Shown here: piece by piece, positions 17,088 through 26,604 of the stretch | Layout of the letters: each line of letters opens with the position of its first letter | Numbering within the stretch: the stretch's first letter is position 1 | Assembly (NCBI GenBank): GCA_035531755.1 | Contig: DATKSK010000005.1 | Span: forward strand, 1-58,581 | Source of the DNA: Acidimicrobiales bacterium | GTDB taxonomy: Bacteria > Actinomycetota > Acidimicrobiia > Acidimicrobiales > UBA8190 | DNA length: 58,581 bases | Direction of reading: 5' to 3' | Made by a program: the position numbers and the translations under genes | Notes under the pieces: model-generated | What the model was told of the DNA's origin: nothing | What the model saw: the letters and a program-made list of their open reading frames with translations, nothing else | Database searches by the model: none

Positions 17088-19037
17088 ATGACGAAGGACA
17101 GCAGCCACCACGAGGACCAGTCGGCATCGACGGCCGACCTCGTCCGCTCGGCGGCCCTGTCGTCCGCCGAGCTCTGGCACGAGATCCTCGAACGACTGCG
17201 CGACGTCCAGGAGAGCCAGGTGCGGCTGGCCGCCGCCATCGAAGGACTGGGCCTCATGGTGCGCGATGCACTCGGGGCAGGGGCCGTGCATCCGTCCCTG
17301 GAGACGTCGAGCGACCGCGGGGCGGGCCTGGCCCTGACGACCGAGCGGGCCACCAGCGCCCTCGAGCCCTCGCATCGCAGCACCGACCACGACACGGCCC
17401 TGACCGCGACGCCGGCGGACGCTCCGGCCACCGCGTTCACCGCGGCGCCCACGGACTTCGAGGCCACGCCGTTCACCGCGGCGCCGTCGACGGGCCCGGA
17501 CGTCGCCGGGGCAGGCCCGGTCGACCCGCAGGCCGGCCCCCGCAACCCCCTCGACGCTCCCCCGAAGAATCCGGAGCGTGTGGGTCGGCCTTCCACCGTC
17601 GCGGACCCGGGCGCCCGAGGAACAGGCGGTGCCCGGATCGGGATCGGCACCGATCCTGCCCTGGATGCACTTTTGGGATTCAAGGCTCCGCCCGCTCCTG
17701 CCGACAGTCTCATGAGCAGCGTCGAGACGTCGGCGCCGATGCAACGGAGCGGAGCCGCCGAGGTGACTGAGCCACTCTTCGCAACTGAGGTCCCCGAACC
17801 GCTGTTCTACGTCCCCCCCTTCGACGAGGAAGTCCTCCCGGCCACCTCGGTCGTCGAGTTGACGTCGAGCGCCCTCGACGCAGTGCTGGCGGCCGAGTTC
17901 GGGCCCCCGCCCGTTGCGCACCAGGCGCCGCCCCCGCCCCCGCCCCCGCCTCCTCCCCCTCCGGCCGCCGGCGACGGCGTGCCCGTGGCCGTGGCCGTGG
18001 CCGTGGCCCAGGTGACGCCGGTCGATGTCGCCCCGGCGCCACAGGTCGCGCCGATGGTCGTCCCCCCGGGGACACAGATGCCGGCCGACGTGCCTCCGGC
18101 GGCGAACGACGTCGACACCCGCAGGGCGGACAGCGAGGCCACCACCGCCCGTCCCGACCCGAAGCGCGCTGTTCGCACGACCGACCCGAACGAGATACTC
18201 GACATCCTGTTGGGAACCCGGCGCACCGCCGACCGTGCCGACGGCCGCGATGCCACCGACGCCCACCCGACCTACGACCTGTCGACGGCCGCGACACCGC
18301 CCCCGGTCACATCCGAGCCACTTCCGATGGCGGCGTCGGTGGCGACGTTCACCGCCGAGCCGGCGTTCACCGCGGAGCCCTCCGTCACCACCGAGGCGCC
18401 TCCGCCGGCGTTCACCGCCGAGGTCCCGCCGTCTCCGCCGACGTTCACCGCCGAGGTCCCACCGCCTCCGCCGACGTTCACCGCCGAGGTCCCACCGCCT
18501 CCGCCGCCTCCGGCGCCGATCCCCCCACCTGTGGCCTTCGCCCCCGGGGCACAGAGGCCTGCAAACCTGACCGCGGAGCCCTCACCGTTCACCGCTGAGC
18601 CGGCGTTCACCGCGGAGCCCTCACCGTTCACCGCGGAGCCGGCGTTCACCCCGGAACCGACCTTCACCGCTGAGCCCACGCGTGAAGCCGGGTCCGTCTT
18701 CACCGGTGGGCCACAGACCGACGACCAGCCCGTGCCGTACATGGCTGCCCCGCCACCGCCACCCTTGCACCCGATGGCCGCCACGGAGGTGATCGGCGCC
18801 GAGCCCGTCTTCGCCGAGGAGCCCCTGACCCCGTTCCTACACTCGGCAGACGAAGGGGCCACGGAGGCACCCACGGACGGGGTGGTGACATCGGTCGCGT
18901 CGATGGCCACCGAGATCCTCTCCGCCACGCCCGACATCCCGACGGTGGCGGTGCCCGACATGCGGGAGTCCGAGCTGATCAGCAAGGATCTCACCCTGAT
19001 CGCCCGGGGGCGCAAGAAGCGGTTCCGGCTCCGCTGA
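17088..19037 (+). CDS. large disordered repeat protein with FTAE motifs
   Basis: A 649-residue protein with no recognised family. Residues ~18-62 form a probable amphipathic helix or coiled coil (SAELWHEILERLRDVQESQ). The rest is Pro/Ala/Glu/Thr-rich and predicted disordered, with many FTAEP, FTAEVPP and FTAAP repeats (densest at about 420-530) and a run of 13 consecutive prolines near residue 290. Three short helical motifs of the form LDxLLG recur: ALDALLGF (about 191-198), ALDAVLAA (about 261-268) and EILDILLG (about 368-375). A basic tail RGRKKRFRLR ends the chain. There is no signal peptide or membrane helix, so it is probably cytoplasmic. The motif array suggests a multivalent scaffold, but the partner is unknown. 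CGGAG precedes the ATG. Confidence 0.75.
   Translation: MTKDSSHHEDQSASTADLVRSAALSSAELWHEILERLRDVQESQVRLAAAIEGLGLMVRDALGAGAVHPSLETSSDRGAGLALTTERATSALEPSHRSTDHDTALTATPADAPATAFTAAPTDFEATPFTAAPSTGPDVAGAGPVDPQAGPRNPLDAPPKNPERVGRPSTVADPGARGTGGARIGIGTDPALDALLGFKAPPAPADSLMSSVETSAPMQRSGAAEVTEPLFATEVPEPLFYVPPFDEEVLPATSVVELTSSALDAVLAAEFGPPPVAHQAPPPPPPPPPPPPAAGDGVPVAVAVAVAQVTPVDVAPAPQVAPMVVPPGTQMPADVPPAANDVDTRRADSEATTARPDPKRAVRTTDPNEILDILLGTRRTADRADGRDATDAHPTYDLSTAATPPPVTSEPLPMAASVATFTAEPAFTAEPSVTTEAPPPAFTAEVPPSPPTFTAEVPPPPPTFTAEVPPPPPPPAPIPPPVAFAPGAQRPANLTAEPSPFTAEPAFTAEPSPFTAEPAFTPEPTFTAEPTREAGSVFTGGPQTDDQPVPYMAAPPPPPLHPMAATEVIGAEPVFAEEPLTPFLHSADEGATEAPTDGVVTSVASMATEILSATPDIPTVAVPDMRESELISKDLTLIARGRKKRFRLR
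18347..18680. repeat. degenerate FTAE-encoding repeats
   Basis: Repeated ttcaccgcggagcc / ttcaccgccgaggt units inside the gene at 17088-19037, with some near-identical ~30-bp blocks (two at 18440-18500 and two near 18580-18640). They suggest recent repeat expansion. Confidence 0.8.
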
Positions 19038-19056
19038 GCGTCGCGTCGCGCGACGC
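19038..19056. terminator. hairpin between convergent genes
   Basis: GCGTCGC, loop GTCGC, GCGACGC, starting right after the stop codon of the FTAE-repeat gene and facing moaC. There is no T-tract. Confidence 0.45.
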
Positions 19057-19085
19057 GGCGGAACCTGCGGGATCGTCGGAGGGGT

Positions 19086-19568
19086 TCAGAGCGCCGTTCG
19101 GCGCCAGGTCCCGACGCTGCCGCCCGTCTTCTCCCACAGTGCCAGCTCGCCGACGCTCATGGAGCGGTCCGACGACTTGCACATGTCGTAGATCGTGAGT
19201 GCCGCCACGGTGGCCGCGGTGAGCGCCTCCATCTCCACGCCGGTCCGGTCGATGGTCTCGACCTGGGCCTCCACCTCGACGAAGTTGTCCCCGATGGTGA
19301 AGTTCACGTGGATCCCCCCGACCAGCAACGGCCGGCACATGGGGATCAGGTCGGGGGTCTTCTTGGCCGCCTGGATGCCGGCGATCCGGGCGGCCCCGAG
19401 CACGTCGCCCTTGGTGATCGCGTTGCTCACCACCTTGGCGGTGGTCTCCGGCGCCATCATCACCTTGCAGCGGGCGAGCGCCCTGCGGTGGGTGGGCTCC
19501 TTGGCGGCGACGTCCACCATGCGGGCGCCGCCGAGGGGATCGAGATGCGTCAAGCTCCGGTCGACCAC
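19086..19568 (-). CDS. moaC: cyclic pyranopterin monophosphate synthase MoaC, with a changed active-site residue
   Basis: A 160-residue MoaC, which makes cyclic pyranopterin monophosphate in molybdenum-cofactor synthesis and acts as a hexamer in the cytoplasm. Family signatures are clear: LTHLDPLGGARMVDV, the GVEMEALTAATVAALTIYDMCK block carrying the acidic and Lys active-site residues, and a KTGG near the end. The usual LIPLCHPL reads LIPMCRPL, replacing the conserved active-site His (His77 in E. coli) with Arg. The start is GTG at 19568, six bases after a TAGACT -10 box (19580-19575), so the transcript is probably leaderless. No other moa gene is in the window. Confidence 0.92.
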   Translation of the reverse strand: MVDRSLTHLDPLGGARMVDVAAKEPTHRRALARCKVMMAPETTAKVVSNAITKGDVLGAARIAGIQAAKKTPDLIPMCRPLLVGGIHVNFTIGDNFVEVEAQVETIDRTGVEMEALTAATVAALTIYDMCKSSDRSMSVGELALWEKTGGSVGTWRRTAL

Positions 19569-19642
19569 GGCGCGAGTCTAGGGCACGAGGGCCTTCGTGG
19601 CTCCGACCGTCGACGGGCGAGCGGTACCGCGGCCCGCGGCGG

Positions 19643-19674
19643 TAGACTTGGCACTCACGGGCCACGAGTGCCAG
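19643..19674 (+). promoter_or_regulatory. -10 box and CIRCE-like element upstream of the FmdB/Ruc-type gene
   Basis: TAGACT (19643-19648) runs directly into TTGGCACTC-N9-GAGTGCCAG (19648-19674). The consensus of CIRCE, the operator of heat-shock repressor HrcA, is TTAGCACTC-N9-GAGTGCTAA. Here the core GCACTC-N9-GAGTGC and the 9-nt spacer match exactly, and the changed bases keep the palindrome. The gene's ATG lies 42 nt downstream. Confidence 0.75.
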
Positions 19675-19716
19675 GCACGATGCCCCCGAGGACGCCGAAA
19701 GGAGCCGGGACGCCGC

Positions 19717-20061
19717 ATGCCGACCTACGAATACGCGTGCAGATCCTGCGGCGAGCACCACGACGTGGTGCAGTCGATCGGTGACGACCCGTTGACCGAG
19801 TGCCCCTCCTGCGGCGGCCCCCTGCGCAAGGTCTTCGGCGCCGTCGGCGTCGTCTTCAAGGGCAGCGGCTTCTACAAGACCGACAGCCGGTCGTCCTCGA
19901 AGAAGGCCGAGAAGAAGACCGCCGCCGCCGACACGGGTGGCTCCAGCACCTCGGACTCGTCGGGCTCGTCGTCCACGCCCGCCGACACGTCGGGCTCGTC
20001 GTCCACGCCCGCCAGCACCGAATCCGCCAAGCCCGCCGGGAAGGCCGCCGCGGCGTCCTGA
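19717..20061 (+). CDS. FmdB-family zinc-ribbon protein, Ruc-like redox-regulated chaperone
   Basis: A 114-residue protein. It has an N-terminal zinc ribbon (CRSCG...CPSCG, residues 8-31), then the family segment VFKGSGFYKTD. A C-terminal ~55 residues rich in Ser, Thr, Ala and Lys follow and are clearly disordered. This matches Mycobacterium tuberculosis Ruc (Rv0991c), described as a redox-regulated chaperone with an unstructured C-terminus. The CIRCE-like element upstream suggests HrcA heat-shock control and strengthens that reading. The ATG follows AAAGGAG. Two copies of a 30-bp unit (19961-20013) encode the repeated SGSSSTPA in the tail. Older annotations of the family as a regulator of formamidase have little support here. 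Confidence 0.85.
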   Translation: MPTYEYACRSCGEHHDVVQSIGDDPLTECPSCGGPLRKVFGAVGVVFKGSGFYKTDSRSSSKKAEKKTAAADTGGSSTSDSSGSSSTPADTSGSSSTPASTESAKPAGKAAAAS

Positions 20062-20070
20062 GCCGGGCCC

Positions 20071-20089
20071 CCGGCGGCGGCGCCGCCGG
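20071..20089. terminator. palindromic hairpin between convergent genes
   Basis: CCGGCGGC-GGC-GCCGCCGG, followed by two direct copies of tcaggggccgg (20090-20111), between the converging FmdB-family and tldE genes. Confidence 0.45.
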
Positions 20090-20111
20090 TCAGGGGCCGG
20101 TCAGGGGCCGG

Positions 20112-21522
20112 TCAGGCCCCGCTCAGGGACATGTCCCCGATGGCCAGCGTCTGGCCCGCGGCGACACCCGGGAGCCACTCGACGTCGGCGCCCACGTGGA
20201 GGACCGCCTGGAGCATCCGCTGGAGGGTCGACGCGATGGTGATCTCCCGGATCGGCTCCGCCAGCTCGCCGCCCCGCACCATGAGCCCCTCGGCTCCGAC
20301 GGAGAAGTCGCCGCTGACCGGGTTGACCCCCGAGTGCACCCCGGTGATCGACTGTACGTAGAGCGCCTCGTCCACCTCGGCCAGGATCTCCCGGGCCCCG
20401 AGGGGCCCCGGCGCCAACAGCAGCGCCCGGCACCCCGCCACCGGGGTCGTGGCGTAGCCGCCCCGCACGGCCGACGCCGTCGACACGGCGCCCGCCCGGC
20501 GTCCCGCGGTGGTGTCGAACACGAACCCGCGCAGCACGCCGCCCTCGATGAGCACGTTGCGCCGGCAGGCGAGCCCCTCGGCGTCGTGCGTCGATGCCCC
20601 GAAGGCCCGGGCGTCGGTGGGGTCGTCGACGAGGACCAGCGAGGGCACCGCCACTTCCTCTCCGACCCGCCCGGCGAAGAACGAGCGGCCCTTCGTCACG
20701 GCTTCGCCCGACAGTGCCGAGGACACCACGGCGAGCAGCGTGGACGTGACCCGGGGGTCGAGCACGACCGTGCAGCGCCCGGAGCGGGCCTTCGTGGCAC
20801 CGAGCATGCGGGTGGCCCGGTCCACGGCGTCGGCCACCGCCTTGTCGATGTCGAGCTGCCCCGGCCCTCGGGCGGCCGAGAAGCCGACACCGGTCTGGCT
20901 GTCGGCGTCGTCGCCGGCGATTGCCTCGACCGCCAGGCTGCACAGGGTGCGCCGGGCCGTGGCCCTGATCCCGGTCGACGTGGCGATGGCCGCCTCCGCC
21001 GCCGTGTCGCCGTAGTCGGCGAACGCCACCTGGCGGACACGGGGATCCGCGCCCCGGACCCGCCGCTCGAGCTCGAGCGCCAGGTCCACCTTGGCCGCGC
21101 TCGGGGTCCCCGGGACCTCGTCGTCCCACAGCTCGAGCGACGCCGGCGCCACACCGTCGGGCCCCGCCAGCCCGACGTGCTCGTCGGGCGTGGCGAAGGA
21201 GGCGTTGTCACGCGCCTCGGCCAGGGTCTGGGCGACGACCGACTCGTCCAGGGTGCCGGCGTAGGCGAAGCCCTGCCGCCCCCCCACCACCACCCGGATG
21301 CCGACACCCGCCGATGCCGCCGACGACAGCGACTCCACCGCGCCCTCGTAGGCGCGCACGTCGGTCTCGACGCCTCGCGACACGTACACCTCGAGCTCCT
21401 CGCCGGCCTTGGCGGCGCCCGCCACTCGTTCGGCCAGCTCGAGCAGCCCGCCCTCGACCGCGCCGGCCACACCGTTCCCGGCGGCGCCCGCCCCTCGCGC
21501 CGTCCCCGGTTGCGTCACGGCG

Positions 21523-21530
<8 letters not shown>
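20112..21530 (-). CDS. TldE/PmbA-like subunit of a TldD/TldE protease
   Basis: A 472-residue protein of the TldD/PmbA family on the TldE side. It has the shared fold but no HExxxH metal motif. The C-terminal SITGVHSGVNPVSGDFSVGAEG is the family signature; after a variable N-terminal ~20 residues the typical ELEVYVSRG appears. TldE pairs with TldD to form a heterodimeric metallopeptidase that degrades or matures small unfolded peptides, including some RiPP and microcin precursors. The GTG start overlaps the tldD stop by eight bases (GTGACTGA). No RiPP precursor or modifying enzyme is visible nearby, so a housekeeping role is more likely. Confidence 0.9.
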
Positions 21531-22941
<1,411 letters not shown>

Positions 22942-23071
22942 CGGCCACCCCCTTCTGGCTCTCGGCCGTGGCCGCCCGGCCAGACCGCCCTCGGCCAGAC
23001 CACGGACGGGCCCGGTCGCGCAGGCCGCCGGCCGTGTGGCCGGCGGCGCCTGTGTTTCGTATCGTACCGCC

Positions 23072-23449
23072 GTGCCCGTCCAACCCGGTCTCAGTGCCCG
23101 CACGTCCCTCGTGGTCGCGCCGGGCGACACCGCGGTGGCGATGCGCTCGGGCGACGTGCCCATGCTGGCGACCCCGCGGCTCGTCGCCCTGTGCGAGGAG
23201 GCGGCCTGCCTGGCGGTGGCCGGCACCCTCGGCGAGGGCCGGACCAGCGTCGGCGTGCGGGTGCAGTTCGACCACCTGGCGCCGGTGCGCGTCGGCTCCG
23301 AGGTGACCGCCGAAGCCACCCTCGAGAAGGTCGAGGGCCGCCGCCTGATCTTCACGGTGACCGCCACCGACGCCGCCGGCCTGGTGGGGGCGGGGAAGAT
23401 GACCCGGGTCGTCGTCGAGGTGGAGGACTTCCTCGCCAAGGGCCGCTGA
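23072..23449 (+). CDS. hotdog-fold thioesterase, fluoroacetyl-CoA-thioesterase (FlK)-like
   Basis: A 125-residue single-domain hotdog protein. It aligns by eye with FlK-type thioesterases: a Thr in MLATPRLV, a Glu in CEEAACL and a His in FDHLAPVRVG occupy the positions of the FlK triad Thr42-Glu50-His76. The general family hydrolyses short acyl-CoAs; the substrate cannot be inferred, and fluoroacetate is unlikely without context. The GTG start lies six bases after TATCGT (23060-23065), so the mRNA is probably leaderless. It is divergent from tldD and convergent with the AIM24-family gene. Confidence 0.8.
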   Translation: MPVQPGLSARTSLVVAPGDTAVAMRSGDVPMLATPRLVALCEEAACLAVAGTLGEGRTSVGVRVQFDHLAPVRVGSEVTAEATLEKVEGRRLIFTVTATDAAGLVGAGKMTRVVVEVEDFLAKGR

Positions 23450-23476
23450 CGGCCGGCGGCGCCGGCCGCCCGTCAG
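23446..23476. terminator. bidirectional hairpin containing both stop codons
   Basis: CTGACGG-CCGGC-GGC-GCCGG-CCG(C)CCGTCAG. The TGA stop of the thioesterase gene and the TCA complement of the AIM24-family gene's stop sit in the two arms. There is no T-tract. Confidence 0.6.
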
Positions 23477-24234
23477 ACCGAGCGGCCGAGGACGTTGCCG
23501 AGGACCCCGCCCACCACGCCCCCCGTGGCGGCATCGCGACCGGTCTCGCCGCCGCCGATGTACTCCGACAGCGCGTGGGCGAGGACCGGGAGCGGCATCG
23601 ACTGCAGCCAGATGCTGCCCGGCCCGGTGAGCGACACGAGGTGGTGCCCGTCGGCGCCGAAGAACCGGTTTGCGATGCCGGGCAGGCGGATCACCGAGAA
23701 CGTCACGCTGTCGGTGAACATGCCGACGTGGCCGGGGTGGACGAGCAGCGACTGCCCGGCGGCGAGCTCGTAGGTGGCGATCTCGCCCGACAGCTCGACC
23801 CACGCCTTGCCCTCGCCCTCGAGCTTCTGGAGGATGAAGCCCTCGCCGCCCCACAGCCCGCCGCGGAACGACTGCTGCAGGGCCACGGACGGGGTGATGC
23901 CGGGCGTGCCGCACATCCAGCCGTGGCGGTGCACGACGTAGCCGTGGCCCGGGGTGACGTCGATCGGGAAGATCCGGCCGGGCACCTTGCTGGCGAAGGC
24001 GACCATGCCCTGGCCGCCCTGGGGCTCGTAGCGCGTGAGGAAGAGGCCGCCGCCGCCGGCCATGCGCTTCAGGCCCTTCATGATCCCCCCGCCCGACCCG
24101 GTCGAGGTCGTCTGGGAGAGCTGCATGTTCGCCGTCATCCACGACAGGTCGCCGTGGGTGGAGATCAGCGCCTCGCCCGGCTCGAGCACCATCTCCAGGA
24201 CCGGCATGGTCGTCCCGTTGACGTTGGCCTGCAT
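23473..24234 (-). CDS. AIM24 / TIGR00266-family protein
   Basis: A 253-residue protein of the AIM24 (TIGR00266) family, with pseudo-symmetric beta-sandwich repeats. Visible features are an N-terminal LEPGEALISTHGDLSWM, a Gly-rich KRMAGGGGLFLTRY, and a C-terminal Gly-rich hydrophobic end (GGVVGGVLGNVLGRSV) that may touch the membrane. Bacterial members are widespread, often near stress or membrane-quality genes, and lack an assigned biochemical activity. The ATG follows GAGAGGAG, a strong ribosome site. The 384-bp intergenic region upstream holds a G+C-rich tandem repeat and no gene. Confidence 0.85.
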   Translation of the reverse strand: MQANVNGTTMPVLEMVLEPGEALISTHGDLSWMTANMQLSQTTSTGSGGGIMKGLKRMAGGGGLFLTRYEPQGGQGMVAFASKVPGRIFPIDVTPGHGYVVHRHGWMCGTPGITPSVALQQSFRGGLWGGEGFILQKLEGEGKAWVELSGEIATYELAAGQSLLVHPGHVGMFTDSVTFSVIRLPGIANRFFGADGHHLVSLTGPGSIWLQSMPLPVLAHALSEYIGGGETGRDAATGGVVGGVLGNVLGRSV

Positions 24235-24355
24235 CACTCGCTCCTCTCGACCGGCGCCCGGAGCGCCCGGACGCACACCCGCGCAGAGTCTGCACCGCCG
24301 TCGCGTCTCTTGCAGGCATGCACTCCGCCGCGCGCGCCGGGCACCGGACACCGGG

Positions 24356-24471
24356 GGTGCCCGGCGCGGTCCCGGGGTGCCCCGGCGCGGTCCCGGGCGG
24401 TCCCGGCGCGGTCCCGGGCGGTCCGGGGTGCCCCGGCGCGGTCCCGGGGTGCCCCGGCGCGGTCCCGGGTG
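24356..24471. repeat. 21-bp G+C-rich tandem repeat in an intergenic region
   Basis: About five copies plus a partial copy of ggtgccccggcgcggtcccgg, with one variant starting gcggt. They lie in the 384-bp gap (24235-24618) between the AIM24-family gene and dxs. Almost pure G+C; each unit contains self-complementary ccgg/cccggg segments. I see no gene in this gap. A TAGCGT (24571-24576) is a possible dxs -10 box. Confidence 0.85.
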
Positions 24472-24618
24472 CCCGACGGGGGCCCGGGCCCGGCCCGATG
24501 GGTGCCCGCGACGGCCCCGGCAGGTGCCCGCGACGCCGCCGCCGGTATCCCCGCCCGGTGTGGTCCGCGGTAGCGTGACCGGGGGTCGCCGCCGCCGGCG
24601 TCCCCCGGCCAGGTGCCC

Positions 24619-26511
24619 ATGCTCCTCGACGACATCCACGAACCCGCCGACCTCCGGAAGCTCTCTCATGACCAGTTGGCCCAGCTGGCGGCGGAGATCC
24701 GGACGTGCATCGTCGAGCGGGTGACGGCCAACGGGGGGCACCTCGGGTCGAACCTCGGCGTCGTCGAGCTCACCCTCGCCCTCCACCGCGTGTTCGACTC
24801 GCCACGCGACATCATCCTCTGGGACACGGGCCACCAGGCCTACGTGCACAAGCTCGTCACCGGGCGCCAGGACGCCTTCGCCACGCTGCGCCAGCCCGGC
24901 GGCATGTCGGGGTACCCGTCACGGGCCGAGTCGCCCCACGACTGGATCGAGAACAGCCACGCGTCGACGGCCCTCAGCTACGCCCACGGCCTGGCCATCG
25001 GCATGCACCGCCGGGGCGAGCACGACCGGCGGGTGGTGGCCGTCTTGGGCGACGGGTCGCTCACCGGCGGCATGGCCTACGAGGCCCTCAACAACCTCGG
25101 CCACGCCGGCACGCGCGTGGTCATCGTCCTGAACGACAACGGCCGGTCCTACGCGCCCACCGTGTCGCGGCTGTCGTCGGGGCTCACGCAGCTGCGCCTG
25201 AGCCCGTCGTACGTGCACGCCCGGGAGCGCGCCCGACACGTGCTGCGGGCGATCCCGGGGTTCGGCGGGCTCGCCTACTCGAGCCTCCACGGCCTCACTA
25301 GCGCGGTGCGCGAGATCGTCACGCCACACCGCTTCTTCGAGGCGCTGGGCGTGCGCTACGCGGGCCCCATCGACGGGCACGACATCGCCGGCATGGAGCA
25401 GGCGATCGCGCACGCCAGCGAGTGGGACGGCCCCATCGTCGTGCACGTCCTCACCCAGAAGGGCCGGGGCTACGCCCCCGCCGAGGAGGACGAGGTGCAG
25501 CGCCTCCACGACTTCAAGGTGCAGCCTTCCTCGGTGGCGCCCTCGGCTTCGATCGCGCCCGTGTCGTACACCGACGCCTTCACCCGCGCCGTGCTCGACG
25601 CCGCCCACCGGCATCCCGAGGTGGTGGCCATCACCGCGGCGATGCCCGGGCCGACGGGGCTGCTGCCCTTCCAGGCGGAGTTCCCGGACCGCTTCCTGGA
25701 CGTCGGCATCGCCGAGCAGCACGCCGTCACGGCCGCGGCGGGGATGGCGATGGCGGGGCTACGGCCTGTCGTGGCCGTGTACTCCACCTTCCTCAGCCGC
25801 GCCTTCGACCAGGCCAACCTCGACGTCGGGCTCCACCGCCTGCCCGTGGTCTTCGCCCTCGACCGGGCGGGTATCACGGGTGACGACGGGCCCAGCCACC
25901 ACGGCGTGCTCGACCTGTCGCTCATGCTGTCGATCCCGGGCATGACGGTGTTCGCCCCGTCGTCGGCCCAGGAGGTGCCGGTCATGCTGGAGGAGGCGCT
26001 GTCGCTCGACGGCCCCGCCGCCATCCGGTTCCCGAAGACCCCGGCCCGCCAGGCCCGCGCCGGCGCCGTGGGCCGCGGCCTGCAGGCCCGCCAGGTCCAC
26101 CGGGGCGACGGTTCGGTGTGCCTCCTGGCCGTGGGCAAGATGGTCGAGGCGGCGGAGGAGGCCGCCGCCAAACTGGCCACCGACGGTGTCGACGCCACGG
26201 TGTGGGACGTCCGGGTGGTGTCGCCCCCCGACCCCGCCATGCTGACCGACGCCGCCACCCACGGCCTGATCGTCACCGTGGAGGACGGGATCCGCGTGGG
26301 TGGGGCGGGGGCCTTCCTGGTCGATGCCCTGCAACGGCACCAGCTGGCGGACCCGCTCCCCCTGGTGCGAGTGCTCGGAGTGCCGCCCGCCTACATCCCG
26401 CAGGGAAAGCCCGACGGGATCCTGGCCGACCTCGGCCTCGACGGCCCGGGCATCGCGGCCGCGGTCACCGAGGCCCTGGGCACCGAGCGCGACCGCCTGC
26501 GCCTGCCCTGA
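24619..26511 (+). CDS. dxs: 1-deoxy-D-xylulose-5-phosphate synthase
   Basis: A 630-residue Dxs, which condenses pyruvate and glyceraldehyde-3-phosphate as the first step of the MEP isoprenoid pathway. The thiamine-diphosphate site is complete: GDGSLTGGMAYEALNN, then LNDNGRSYAPT with the usual Asn. ENSHASTALSYAHGLA is the actinobacterial version of the His-Ser motif. The transketolase pyrimidine-binding domain starts near residue 315 with YTDAFTRAV, and DVGIAEQHAVTAAAGMA carries the catalytic Glu. I chose the ATG at 24619 because MLLDDIHEPADLRKLS is the family start; a GTG two codons earlier is possible. The gene stands alone on the plus strand. Confidence 0.96.
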   Translation: MLLDDIHEPADLRKLSHDQLAQLAAEIRTCIVERVTANGGHLGSNLGVVELTLALHRVFDSPRDIILWDTGHQAYVHKLVTGRQDAFATLRQPGGMSGYPSRAESPHDWIENSHASTALSYAHGLAIGMHRRGEHDRRVVAVLGDGSLTGGMAYEALNNLGHAGTRVVIVLNDNGRSYAPTVSRLSSGLTQLRLSPSYVHARERARHVLRAIPGFGGLAYSSLHGLTSAVREIVTPHRFFEALGVRYAGPIDGHDIAGMEQAIAHASEWDGPIVVHVLTQKGRGYAPAEEDEVQRLHDFKVQPSSVAPSASIAPVSYTDAFTRAVLDAAHRHPEVVAITAAMPGPTGLLPFQAEFPDRFLDVGIAEQHAVTAAAGMAMAGLRPVVAVYSTFLSRAFDQANLDVGLHRLPVVFALDRAGITGDDGPSHHGVLDLSLMLSIPGMTVFAPSSAQEVPVMLEEALSLDGPAAIRFPKTPARQARAGAVGRGLQARQVHRGDGSVCLLAVGKMVEAAEEAAAKLATDGVDATVWDVRVVSPPDPAMLTDAATHGLIVTVEDGIRVGGAGAFLVDALQRHQLADPLPLVRVLGVPPAYIPQGKPDGILADLGLDGPGIAAAVTEALGTERDRLRLP

Positions 26512-26580
26512 CCACCCGCCCCGCGCGGCGGCCCCACCGCCCGGCCGATCGGCGCCACCTCGCCGGGCTGTGCCGGCGAC

Positions 26581-26594
26581 GGGAACTTGTTCTA
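26581..26594. promoter_or_regulatory. KstR-like operator before the FadD19-like gene
   Basis: GGGAACTTGTTCTA matches TNNAACNNGTTNNA at all fixed bases but the first. It overlaps TAGTTT (26593-26598), a plausible -10 box six bases before the GTG start, so a bound repressor would block the promoter. Confidence 0.65.
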
Positions 26595-26604
26595 GTTTGG
26601 GGCC

